31,098 nt of DNA from Usnea hakonensis (GCA_013423325.1 BLJB01000372.1:218-31315), one strand, 5' to 3'; positions 22,054-31,098 are shown, counted from the first letter of the stretch. Notes: generated by a model not told the origin, from the sequence alone. Program-made: numbers and translations.

Positions 22054-22900
22054 CACTAAGGCCCAGAGTGTCGATTACTGTAATGGGAGTCGTTGCACTG
22101 AAGAAGTAGTCTAAGAAAAGAAGTAGTACGAGAGTTGAGAAGGCAAGCGAACGGAAACGAAACGTGATGGGCAAAGGATTATGTTATACCAAAACAATCT
22201 GAGTCACAAAAGGGTAAGATCTAGTAATCTGTAATATAATTGTTGTAGAGTAATACTATAGCAGGGCTGAAACCTCCTTGCCGTAAAGTACCGTAGGTAG
22301 TATCCCGGAAAGGGGCGAAAGGGGCGAGGTTTTTGGGGGGGCATTAGATCTCTCCCGAGGATCGTCCAGAATCAATAGGGGATTTCTCATCCATTTTGAT
22401 ATTCAAAGGTAGGCATCAAATGAAAGCATTTTTACAGCAAATGACTGAATTATCCAAGCAACATATCCCAAGGGCTATGAATTAGTCCTTTGCCCGAAAT
22501 GTGACGTCAATGTGGATCCAGACGGCTTCACTCAGGACAACAGCCTCCTGAATACTGATCTCATACTGCTTCTACATACGGCGTGGACAAGCAAGTTATT
22601 GTGGTCTGCTGCTGTGCTCACGGATTCCAGCTCATCTAAGAAGTGATAGGCATGGGCAGCCAGGCCGCCAGAATGCTTATCTAAAATGGAAGCGAAGGCA
22701 TGAAGCTTTGCAGGACGGTCCTTGGTTGATATATGACGTAAGCTAGCATGCGAAGTGTCTGCACTGTAATAAGGCGTAGTTCTGGGCTTCTAAGATCGCG
22801 CTTTGCTCGAAATTAAAATCTGCTCAAGTATACGGTTCCTGCTCCGTCCGTTTGGCCCTCCACACCATCTTTTTAAGGTTCATGGAAAGTGCAAACCCGC
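22054..22900. other. GMC promoter region and SDR 3' flank
   Basis: 847 bp between the GMC start codon and the SDR stop codon. Visible elements are a seven-G run at about 22337-22343, a ggggcgaaaggggcgagg duplication just before it, and a TGACGTCA box at 22502. I see no gene. A signal-like frame starting at 22174 (MPITFRFRSLAF) overlaps the GMC start in another frame and is not supported. Confidence 0.5.
22502..22509. promoter_or_regulatory. TGACGTCA box (CRE/ATF-type)
   Basis: A perfect 8-bp palindrome, TGACGTCA, lies about 450 bp upstream of the GMC start codon. It is the consensus for CREB/ATF-type bZIP factors, and fungal bZIPs of the AtfA type bind it. One perfect 8-mer can occur by chance in 31 kb, so function is unproven. 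Confidence 0.3.
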
Positions 22901-24010
22901 TCACCAAGGCAGCTCTGCACCATCATACTGGTTCAATCCTGGATTGTTCTCCCAGCCTGGAACATGGATGTTGAAGAACTTCCCATTCGCCTCGTGTCCC
23001 TTGCTTACAATGATCTCCAATACGGCTTTGCCGCCCTCAGCCACCGTCAGGTCGGCACTTGGGCCTCCAAGGTCGGTTTGCAGCCACTATCATGGTTAGC
23101 GATTGTGTTCAAGCAGGATTCCCAAGCTCTTCACTTGAGAAACAATGCTTGGGGTATTTTTTGGGGGGAGCTCAAGATACGCTCGAAGCAGATCGTGATT
23201 CCCCAGAAGGCTTAGTCCCTATTGTCCCAACAAAGGAGCCGGAGTCAAAAGAAACGTTTATGAGCGAAAACGAACGGTGTACGCTAGGTGCGAGTTTGTG
23301 GATAGCACTCACGCCCGGGCTGATGGTCATGAAGGCGAAACCTTGATCCTTATACTCATACGCCCATTGCACAGTGAGCATATTCAGTGCCGCCTTTGAG
23401 ACTTTGTATGCTGGCACTGACATCATTGTATACCGCGCGGACATCTCGATGGAGCCGACTGAGGTCGACCTAACGTCAGAGTTTAGCATTGACCAATTAT
23501 ACTAGCGCAGGTACGGGATAGCTGAGAGATGAATTACATGTTGACCACCTTCTTGAGGTTCCCCTTCTTAAGCAGAGGTAGAAAGGCAGCCGTGACGATG
23601 TGGGCACTGTTGACGTTGGCGTTGAACATGGTAGTCAAGTCATCCCTTCGACGGTTAGTGATCAGTATGCTATCGCAGATACCGTATCTGGATAAATGTG
23701 GTTACATCTTGTCGATGCCTTCGGACATCCAATTGATAGAACCGGCATTGTTGACGAGGACATCGATATGGCCGGCAGAGCTTGCAACACGCGTTGCTGC
23801 CTCCTTTGCACTGGCTTTGTTGGTAACATCAAGCTCAACGAACTGAACGCGACCGTTTGAATTCTCGACTAGCTTTTTCAGCGCAGCCGATGTGTCGCTA
23901 CGGGCGGTGGCTATGACAGTTTTGACCTCATTTGCGGACAAAGCAGTAAGCTGCGTAGCGAGCTCGAGGCCTAAGCCACGAGAGCATCCCGTAATCACGA
24001 AGGTCGCCAT
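22901..24010 (-). CDS. Short-chain dehydrogenase/reductase
   Basis: Four exons (24010-23706, 23645-23538, 23469-23313, 23086-22901) give 251 residues. The cofactor motif is TGCSRGLG (7-14), the NNAG motif lies at 87-90 and the catalytic Tyr159-x3-Lys163 sits in VPAYKVSKAALN. The last exon, easily missed, begins WLQTDLGG right after the ISPG of exon 3. It ends with a family-typical tail (KFFNIHVPGWENNPG, then QYDG and PW). It is a classical NAD(P)-dependent cytosolic SDR of the C-factor-like fungal group that reduces or oxidises small carbonyl or alcohol substrates. Intron 3 is 226 nt, much longer than the other introns in this window. The ATG at 24010 is at the usual position before ATFVITG. 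Beside GMC, lactonase and isocyanide synthase genes, a tailoring role is plausible. Confidence 0.88.
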
Positions 24011-24650
24011 TTTGAACAGAAGGCTGGACAGCGATGGGAGATAACGTTAGAAAAATTTCGAGAAGCGTTGCTGGTAGTTTTCCGAGTAGCTTATATTTAT
24101 TCTCGTGCCACCACCCGATGATCACGATAGTTGTGGACGTCGATCAATGTTACGGGCCTAGTCGGATCGTCTTATATTACCATACAAATTTTGTTATTTA
24201 CCCAAGATGTGTGTTATAATACATCAGGCTCGATACCATAGCCTGATGAGGTGGTGCACAGCCCAGGATTCGTGCATGCTCAAGTCATATCTCATGCAGT
24301 CATGAGGGGCATTCATGCAGGCGAAACTCCCCGAAGAGGGTGTGGAGCACAGTCAGAATAGAACATGGTTCACCGACTAAAGCATGGAGTTGATCCTATG
24401 GGTCAGTGCTCGATAATTTCCTGTGAGTCTTGCCGGGTAAAGCGGCGAACTGCCTTCCTCCGCGTCCGCCGCAATCCGTCTGTTGGGGTTAACCGATGCT
24501 TTCATAAGCAAGTTTTATTGCCACTTGAGAGGTATTTCATGTAGTACTCAGTATGCTTTGCGACTAAGAACGGATGGATAAGCGATGATTATGCCTGAAA
24601 CGGCTGGTTCCAAGTCCTCCCGAAGACTTGTTTTCCTTTCTCCTGCCCAC
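24011..24650. other. SDR promoter and 3' flank of the lactonase-like gene
   Basis: 640 bp without a gene. It includes a 9-bp-arm inverted repeat at 24222-24248 and several catgca/catgag words between 24270 and 24330. No other structure is evident. Confidence 0.5.
24222..24248. promoter_or_regulatory. Inverted repeat upstream of the SDR gene
   Basis: Perfect 9-bp arms, catcaggct and agcctgatg, flank a 9-base spacer about 212-238 nt upstream of the SDR start codon. The dyad could be an operator for a dimeric regulator, or chance. No transcription factor gene is in the window to pair it with. Confidence 0.3.
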
Positions 24651-26027
24651 TTAGTTGTAGTAGTTGTTCGGATCTGGACCAGTGAGATTCCACTCCACTC
24701 TTGTGATACCTCCAATTCCTACGAGGTACAGGGTTCTCAAATCTGGACCGGTGAAAGCGATGTTTTCCACCGGATGTGTTGTTTGAATCCTTGCTATGAG
24801 AGCACCATAAGGATCAATAATATCTGCGCCATTAGACAAGCCTGATCCCACCACCATGTAACCATTGGCCGCAATCTTTAGGCCATCGGGGCTTCCTTCG
24901 AGCGACTGAAAGATGTTGCGTTTGCTTGTAATAAAGGCACCACTCGGAGTATAATGAACATCAAATGCATAGATGTTTCGTGCAAGTGTTGATGTGAAGT
25001 AGATACGGATTGGATAATCGTAGGAATTTCCTTTACCACGGCTTGCATCAGGCCCTACAGTTTCCAGCCCCGTGTCCGAAATATACAGAGTCTTGCCATC
25101 GCGTGAGAATACGATTCCGTTGGGATGCTCCAGAGAAGAGTCAATGACTTGTATCTCTCCGGTTGAGGGCCGGAATCTGTAACTTGCTAGTTGGTTCTGA
25201 TTTGACATGTTAGATACCCCAAGGCCGAGCGCGTAGTCTAACGTCAGGTTGTCAGCGCTATGCTACCTGAGCAGTGTCCACGCGAAGGAGGACTAACCAC
25301 TATCGGTGAACCAGATGTCACCATACGGATCTACGGTCAGATCATTAAGCCCACCAAAGAAGAAGCCATAGTAGTTGTTGAATAGAATCTCAGCCTCAAG
25401 TGTCTTCGGATTCACTCGAGCAACTCCGGGCCGCTGTTTGAGACCATTCGGTAAAGTGACATTGTTGCCTTGAAGAGCCCAGTAGATCATATTTTCATGT
25501 AGTATACCACCCGTAGGTTGGTATACCGGGGGTTCCGTTATAAATGCCTCGATACTTGGGGGATCCACGTTCAGATCGATCATCAGGTTTGACAGATTCC
25601 CTGGAGGTCCATCCTGCGTCACAAATAACTTGTTAAGGTCGGGAACGAAGATAGGAGCTTCGTGAATGACATTTAGAACTTCCAGATATCTGTGCTGTAT
25701 CTTTGGTGACGATCCAAGGATTTCTAGACCGCGCTCCTTGTCAAAGACCACGAAGTCCGCATGCTGTACAAGTTTCCAGGACAGGTCGTCTTGCACGTTG
25801 GTTCCAGTATACCCAATTGTCGGATCCGCATCGCGCTCAAATGACGGCGGGAGGACGGTACCATAGCGGTAAACGCAAGTGATATTGGCCGTGGTGGGAC
25901 CACAGGTCGAGGCTACAGAATGATAGCTATTCTGGTCGGCCCTGTGCCCGTTATCTGGACGGCTCCAAACTTGATCAGACAAGACTGTGAGTAGAAGTAG
26001 CCTCCAGTGGCTGTCAGAGAAGAACAT
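24651..26027 (-). CDS. Secreted SMP-30/gluconolactonase-like beta-propeller protein
   Basis: Two exons (26027-25298 and 25237-24651) with a 60-nt intron encode 438 residues. The N-terminus from this ATG (MFFSDSHWRLLLLTVLSDQ) looks like a signal peptide, and the ATG has A at -3. An in-frame ATG at 26129 would add 34 residues, with a second hydrophobic stretch. Marks of the SMP-30/gluconolactonase fold are GGLNDLTVDPYGDIWFTDS at the intron, the HPNGIVFSRDGKTLYISDT blade, GSPDGLKIAANGYMVVG and NIAFTGPDLRTLYL. In the family, Glu, Asn and Asp residues bind Ca2+ or Zn2+, and members hydrolyse lactones. Several N-x-S/T sites fit a secreted glycoprotein. In this setting it may open or close a lactone or only be a neighbour. 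The substrate is unknown. Confidence 0.85.
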
Positions 26028-26782
26028 CCTGACTGAATTTCCAATGAAAAACCTCAAAATAGCATAGATGAGGTGAGGAGCAAGCCAGTACAACTGAGTG
26101 GTGATGCTGAGATTCGTCTGAAGCAGCATGACTAGACTGCTGTCCTTCGGCAAGTCTTCGAAGCTCTTACCTTTCTTAGCATCAAAGCTAGGTAGTTATA
26201 TCGTCATTGCACAGCATCAAATTGCTGCAGCTGTCCCATAAGCGCTAATGTGCGGCCGAAATTCGCACTCAGACCGTTGTGGCTCCGAGCACGGGCACTT
26301 TTCGGAATCCAGGCCACGTCAGTATTGTACCCGAACTTCGCGCATGCTGCTTGGAGATTGCGGTATGTTTGTCACATGTGTTGATCGTCGCTCGGAAACA
26401 GCGACATGCTGCAAGCTTCCATCACGCATAGAGTAATGATATGTCCCGCATCCTGCAAGGCGTGCTTTAGTGTATGCAGATCACTAATGTGTGGCTACCT
26501 TACCTGTAGCTCACTGGGAATGTATTAGATTTTTTGCACGAGTCAATACCAATTGAACCTTTACTACCTGCCTTATAGACCCGTCCACCATATCGTCATG
26601 TTGCATAAAGGCCAAGGAAAAGATCCGGCTGCTATTCAGTCGAACCTCATCTGCCGTATTTCCACCAGCCAGTGGACTTCAAAAATATTCATTCTTGAAG
26701 GTCTCGTTCAAAAAGGGATTCAACCTTCTTCCACGTAAAAAGCGAACAAGCTCCAGTTGAGGGAACAAATATTTTCCGTCCG
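26028..26782. other. Promoter of the lactonase-like gene and 3' flank of the MFS gene
   Basis: 755 bp between two minus-strand genes. Open frames at 26248-26436 and 26553-26738 (+) are short, family-less and probably chance. The first 100 bp hold the alternative upstream ATG (26129) of the lactonase-like gene. Confidence 0.5.
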
Positions 26783-28183
26783 TCAACTGCGCTCTCGTGT
26801 CGTGTACATATATATGCGAGCTATAAGCAGTACAATGGATCCCAAGATCACAGTGGTGCCACCAAATATCTGCATATAATCGTAGCGGCCGTTCTCAATG
26901 GAAATAAGAGCACCAGCAATCGGACTTCCAGTCAAACAGGCAATACTGCCGATAGTGAACACCATACCAGTCCTCAAGCCAATCTTGCTCATATCACTGG
27001 TCAGGCTGGCCAAAGTGGATGGAAACAGAGTCTGTACGGCATTGGCGCAAACTCCATAAACAACGACAAAAGCTTCAAAGCCATCGAAATAATGAATCTT
27101 CATCCAGCTGAGTAGTAATATACCAGCACCAATCGAGAAAGGTATTAAAGTATTGAACGGACCAAAATACAGATCTGCAAGCAGAGCTGGAATAATCCTG
27201 CCTGGTACTCCAGCTGCGTTGAGTACAATGAGAAGTGTTAGAGAGTCCGTATTTGATTCATGAATTACATCGTGGCCATAGGTAGTTGTCTGTCCAGTAT
27301 GTGGAATGAATTATCACCTGCGGCAAAGACGGTGTACCGACATGTCAAAATAAAAAGGTGACACGTACATAGAAGTAGGCGATGTAGATGCCCCATAGAA
27401 TGAAGAAGATACCAACTGCAAAGAGCGAGTAGGCTGGCTCACGGAAGGCTTGCCATTCGATAAGTGGACCAGAAGATTTCCGCAAAGTCCGAGGGCGGGC
27501 CAGGAGGATGATCAAAATTGTATTAAAGAGGATTACAAATCCCATTACCCGAATTGTCCACGCGAACCCAATTGTTGGAGCCAATTGACGAGCAATCTGG
27601 GATGATCAGAAAATCCGTCAAGCCATTTCGCAAGACTGTTGCTTACAATTGAGAAGATGACTCCTCCCACAGGCGCACCACATGCTGCAAGGCTGAGTGC
27701 AAACGCCCGCCTTTTCACAAAGTGCAGAGACACTAAAGCCACAAGAGGAGTAAACAGGAGACCATTGCCGAGTCCTTGTAAGACACCCTGCGATAGAACA
27801 AGTTGCCAGTACCGATTCACGGCCGAAGTGGTAAAGACCCCAATTAGTTGCAGGAAGCATCCACACCAGATCAGCGGCCTGAAGAATCCGGCATCCATAG
27901 CCCTTCCAGAAAGTGTGCCAATGAAGAAGAGCAGGAAGAGTTGAATCGAGCCGACCCAGGCAATGTCCGCGTTAGATCGACCTAGGGTCTCACCCCATTG
28001 TCCTTGAAAAAGACCGAAAGAAGATAGATATCCGAATCCGTTGACAACGAGAAGGTGACTGACAAGAACTTGGGTCCACGCCACCAGGCCTTTATCGAAT
28101 TGTAAATCCATAGAATCCTGCTCGGATGGCACGGTCGTCTCTTCAAACGAGGGGCCACCTTCAGAGCGGCGAATGTCCTTCAT
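26783..28183 (-). CDS. MFS monocarboxylate-type transporter
   Basis: Three exons (28183-27647, 27596-27369, 27289-26783; introns of 50 and 79 nt, all phase 0) encode 423 residues. A polar N-terminal tail of about 30 residues precedes DKGLVAWTQVLVSHLLVVN, the usual first membrane segment of fungal monocarboxylate-porter (MCT) family proteins. GFGYLSSFGLFQ and the loop QGLGNGLLFTPLVALVSLHF follow, then GVPGRIIPALLADLYFGPFN in exon 3, all family landmarks. About 12 hydrophobic segments fit. The protein should sit in the plasma or organelle membrane and move organic acids or a pathway metabolite. It is transcribed divergently from the isocyanide synthase across 432 bp, the strongest positional hint that it serves that pathway. 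The substrate is inferred only by context. Confidence 0.87.
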
Positions 28184-28615
28184 CGTAGTGGAAAGAATAT
28201 CAAGCAGACAATTGAAGCTTCAGCAAGTCTGAAGAGAGGAGAAAGAGAGCGATATGGTGGCTAAACAATCTAACGGAGCAACAATCTATGTCAGCTGTAT
28301 TGGCACTTCGGGAACCCTACCCTTCTCTATCAGCTCGAGATAGCGCACGACCGAGTTTCACCGCTAGTTCGGACGATCAAAAAGTTGTGGGTGGGGCATA
28401 AGCCACAGACGAAGGTGGAAAGCGGATATTACGAGCTCCCAGAGGCATTGGCTCTTCCAACCCCTGTAGCGCACAGGATACATTTAGTGTGGTATATGCG
28501 ACATTCGCGTCCGGTTCTTTCAATGCTTGCCTTTAATCACCTCAGCTCATCAACTTGAAATCGTGCGACCTGATTATGACATAGTCCTAGTCATTTGTTG
28601 GCGAAGAATTTCAAG
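28184..28615. promoter_or_regulatory. Shared divergent promoter, MFS transporter and isocyanide synthase
   Basis: 432 bp separate the two start codons. A GC-box-like gtgggtggggc at about 28387 could bind a C2H2 factor such as a CreA relative (SYGGRG: gtgggg). A ctatc...ctcgag...gatag imperfect dyad lies at 28327-28343. A two-codon upstream frame, ATGACATAG, lies at 28576-28584, close to the synthase start. No TATA box or copper-response motif is claimed. Confidence 0.5.
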
Positions 28616-30474
28616 ATGAGTGCAGTCAAACACTCCGCGAAGCGTACTTCTCTCTTGTTGGGCCAAGATGATCTCCTTAAGAACCCGCCAATACCTACGT
28701 TTCGCCAAGTCCGGATAGATGGAGGTGGTACCGCCAGAGCCTGCAATACTGTGTACCATATTGATCAGGAGCTGATAACCGAACTATTGTCATTCACGGC
28801 GAACCAAAGTCTGTCAGCGAAAGTCGAAGGAGACAAAGTCGTCATGATACAAATCTCCGCTAAAATGGTGGTTGCGTTGAGCGTAGTCAATAGGCGGTGG
28901 TTTCTCATGTGTTATGGCATGTACCCACTGCCTGCAGACAAGCTCTTTGGACCAAGACAGGAAGTCTCGCTATGCCTCCCGTGCAAGTCCGCCACTTGTA
29001 TACACTCCTACGGGCATACGATTCCTTACATGGTTGATCGTGTCGTGACTCCACTCCTCCAGAGACACGGCCGTGTTTCAATTACATGGCTCATAGATCC
29101 TGTACTAGCCAGCAAACGAAGGGCCGAACAGATCCTGGATATCCTTCAGAGCTATGGAAACCACATCGGATCTTCAGTGCAGAGCGGGACAGAGTGGAAG
29201 GGTAGAGACCTTTTCCTGCCTCAGATTCAGCGTCGGGTCCAAATCAACGAAAGGATCCAGATGATCCTCCCTTCGTTCCCTTGGAAAAGTGTAGGCACTG
29301 CCTTGTCGAATGACCACAGTGGCTTGTGCTAATGTTGTCCTCTTACCAGGTCAACACCACGACGAAGGTACTTGGGCGAAATCCAGATCTCGGTGAGGTC
29401 TTGGCCTTGTCGAGGCTGAATCAAATATGCGAGGATATCCGAAGCTTATATTCTCCGGGAGCTGAAATCCATGTTGCGACTGATGGCCTTGTCTTTGATG
29501 GTGATCGCTTCTCCCAGGTGACATTTAGTTCAATCGCTTACCTGTGTAGACGTTGTTGGCATACCTGACGATGATACCTGGACTTACAGCGAGGAGCTAT
29601 CACGCATCATATGGGAAAGGGGCTTTCACAACCTTAAGCTACGCAGAGTGATAGACATGATGGGCCTTGTAGAAGGAGAACAAATGACGCGTGACTTCTA
29701 CCTTTCCCGATGCGACGCCAGCCGTAAGAGACTTCTTCGAGAATACGGAAGGACCGAGCCAGAGATCCGACAGATGATAAAATCTGACAACGATACCGTT
29801 ATGACGTATTGCGGATTCATACGCTTCCTTGAAAATGATCTGAGGTATGATCGTGAACGAATCCTTCGAACAAGCGATCTCAATTGACAACTGTGTAGAT
29901 ACAGTGAAATTGCCAAGCGGGCGCAGAGTGGCACCCAGTATCGTAGGATGGTGAAAAAGGTTGCGATAGAGATGATGATCAGAGCAGAGGTACCGTTTCT
30001 CCGTAGTAACGCACGAAATATTTGCTGATGATGTCTGTAAAGTCATTTACAAGATTTATCCAGTCCAATTATCCTGAGTTTGTCCGATTATCAGTTCATC
30101 CTTCCAGTGGAGCTACAAAGCTCTCGGTGCCGTTAATTACTCAAGCAGATGGGATGTTTCCGCGGACCCCTTGGCATTCCTGTATTGCTGTCGGCACAAA
30201 TGGGTCTCTACAGACATGCCATTCCCAAGATGTCAGTAGTACGCATCGCCTCATTTCTTGGCAAGGCCGTCCATACTATTACCGTGAAAAGTCGGAATTA
30301 TGGGACTGGGATGAGGAATTAGTACACATAGAGCCACTATACCCTCGAGGCTTGCTGGTGACGGCCCTGAAAGATGGCGCCGAAGAAAGCTTAATGCTCA
30401 AAAAGCAATACGTGGAAAAACTGCAAGAGTTGAAAAGATTATTTGGCGGCTTTATACGTACTGTTGGCTTTTAA
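28616..30474 (+). CDS. Isocyanide synthase, DIT1/PvcA family
   Basis: Five exons (28616-29290, 29350-29500, 29550-29844, 29899-29989, 30043-30474; introns 49-59 nt) encode 547 residues, close to yeast Dit1. The DIT1_PvcA domain covers about residues 185-505. Landmarks are MILPSFPWKS (216-225) joined to VNTTTKVLGRNPDLGEVLAL, LNQICEDI, ATDGLVFDDVVGIPDDDTW (intron 2 splits Asp276), KLRRVIDMMGL, EMIKSD-like RQMIKSDNDTV, RLSVHPSSGATKLSVPLI (419-436), TPWHS (446-450) and RPYYYREKSELWDW (480-493). The first 170 or so residues are outside the conserved domain. Enzymes of this family convert an amino acid amine to an isonitrile using ribulose-5-phosphate as the carbon source. Unlike many fungal homologues, it has no fused TauD-type oxygenase, P450 or NRPS part. 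The ATG at 28616 is the first after an in-frame TGA (28577). AT-rich repeat DNA begins within about 10 bp of the stop. Confidence 0.92.
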
Positions 30475-30477
30475 CTT

Positions 30478-30907
30478 TATAACAAGTTAATATATAATAT
30501 TTTATAATTTTCGATATACTTATTCTATTATAAGATTACTATAAATTATATATAGTTTAAAATAAATCTAAATACTATATTCTTAATATAGATCGATAAT
30601 CTAGCTATAGATAAAAAATACTAAGTATAGATTAAACTCTAAAAGATTAATTCTATATTAGTCTTATACTAGTAAAAAGTTATTTTTATTATATACTTTC
30701 TTTATTTTTTATTATTTCTATATTATTTTTTTACTAGATCTATTTATATATCCTCTTTCTCTAGATATATATTCTCTAAACCTCTAGACGTATACCCCTT
30801 AAATTTAGTAAAGTTACTAAGTTTATCTATTAAATTAGATAACGTATAATCGTCTTTAATCTTATTAATATATAAAGTTATTAGATTTTTTATAAAAGAA
30901 TTATATA
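30478..30907. mobile_element. AT-rich, RIP-like block downstream of the isocyanide synthase
   Basis: Composition switches abruptly to A/T, with the same tata/taat vocabulary as the left block and stops in all frames. No element family is recognisable in 430 bp. Its start almost touches the isocyanide synthase stop codon, leaving essentially no normal 3' UTR. Confidence 0.65.
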
Positions 30908-30968
<61 letters not shown>

Positions 30969-30969
30969 G
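30908..30969. repeat. (TAA)n microsatellite
   Basis: About 20 uninterrupted aat/taa triplets separate the AT-rich block from the 47-bp tandem repeat. It may be a (CAA)n run converted by C-to-T mutation, but that is only a guess. Confidence 0.95.
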
Positions 30970-30971
30970 AG

Positions 30972-31065
30972 GAGAAGGCTAGAATGGGGAAAAGATGAAG
31001 TACAACAACCAGCACGACGAGAAGGCTAGAATGGGGAAAAGATGAAGTACAACAACCAGCACGAC
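30972..31065 (+). repeat. 47-bp tandem duplication across a start codon
   Basis: The unit gagaaggctagaatgggg... (47 bp) occurs at 30972-31018 and 31019-31065 with no mismatch. A partial third unit begins at 31066. Each unit contains the same ATG context (aaaagATGAAGTAC). Since 47 is not a multiple of three, the first ATG (30995) opens a 16-codon frame that ends at TGA 31043-31045, overlapping the second ATG (31042) as ATGA. Confidence 0.95.
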
Positions 31066-31098
31066 GAGAAGCCTTTCACAATAGGCAGAGAACCAGGA
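31042..31098 (+). CDS. Partial unknown reading frame, outward-pointing, right edge
   Basis: The frame starts at the second of two duplicated ATGs and is open to the window end (19 codons): MKYNNQHDEKPFTIGREPG. It matches the minus-strand start at 131 almost residue for residue. In both copies an in-frame TAG lies a few codons upstream (31027-31029 here). The family is unrecognised. It may be a transposon gene or a repeated gene family at the borders of AT-rich DNA. Confidence 0.4.
   Translation, partial: MKYNNQHDEKPFTIGREPG

Noticed and set aside
21944..22174. Alternative GMC start at 22174 with a hydrophobic N-terminus
   Set aside because: It is in a different frame and would need an extra intron. 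The ATG at 22053 already gives a good signal peptide and runs into the FAD motif.
22803..23215. Plus-strand frames of about 100 codons
   Set aside because: They are antisense to the last exon and intron 3 of the SDR gene.
26028..26129. Upstream ATG at 26129 for the lactonase-like gene
   Set aside because: It adds a second hydrophobic stretch ahead of a better signal peptide. Kept as an alternative only.
30972..31074. Possible CRISPR-like or satellite array
   Set aside because: Only two full 47-bp units, directly adjacent without spacers, in a eukaryotic context. It is a simple tandem duplication.
1..31098. tRNA, rRNA or other structured RNA genes
   Set aside because: I saw no cloverleaf-compatible A/B box pair or rRNA-like stretch by eye. 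A covariance-model search would be decisive.

Overview
The window is nuclear DNA of a filamentous ascomycete (Pezizomycotina-like). The genes carry short introns of mostly 44-96 nt with GT..AG ends. The protein families are typical of fungal secondary-metabolite loci. About 9 kb on the left and 0.4 kb on the right are extremely AT-rich, stop-codon-riddled repeat DNA with the signature of repeat-induced point mutation (RIP). The species cannot be named from the sequence.

Layout. 1-131: the outward-pointing start of an unknown reading frame (-). About 160-9150: RIP-degraded transposon graveyard. It holds a Ty3/gypsy-like pol (about 3560-7870) interrupted by a 5'-truncated Tad1-type LINE flanked by a 15-bp duplication, further LTR/polypurine-tract marks, and a 140-bp tandem duplication whose two copies differ only by transitions. 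9150-11717: normal base composition, no gene I can defend. 11718-13524 (+): a 14-TM-type MFS drug transporter. 13525-16012: non-coding, with a broken allantoate-permease-like MFS fragment at 14409-14672. 16013-28183: six genes all on the minus strand. They are a ToxD/quinone-oxidoreductase-like MDR reductase, a fungal rhodopsin-like 7-TM protein, a secreted GMC oxidoreductase, a short-chain dehydrogenase, a secreted SMP-30/gluconolactonase-like protein and a monocarboxylate-type MFS transporter. 28616-30474 (+): a five-exon isocyanide synthase of the DIT1/PvcA family, divergent from the transporter across a 432-bp shared promoter. 30478-30970: AT-rich block and a TAA microsatellite. 30972-31098: a 47-bp tandem duplication over the start of a second copy of the left-edge reading frame, again pointing outward.

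How the genes may work together (inference). The only core biosynthetic enzyme visible is the isocyanide synthase, which in this family turns the amino group of an amino acid (usually Tyr or Trp) into an isonitrile. It shares a promoter with a transporter and sits beside three redox enzymes, a lactonase-like protein and a second transporter. This resembles an isocyanide biosynthetic gene cluster. It lacks the usual partners: no P450, Fe(II)/2-oxoglutarate oxygenase, NRPS or cluster transcription factor is in the window. The combination is therefore a candidate for an undescribed isonitrile pathway lying between two RIP-mutated repeat blocks.
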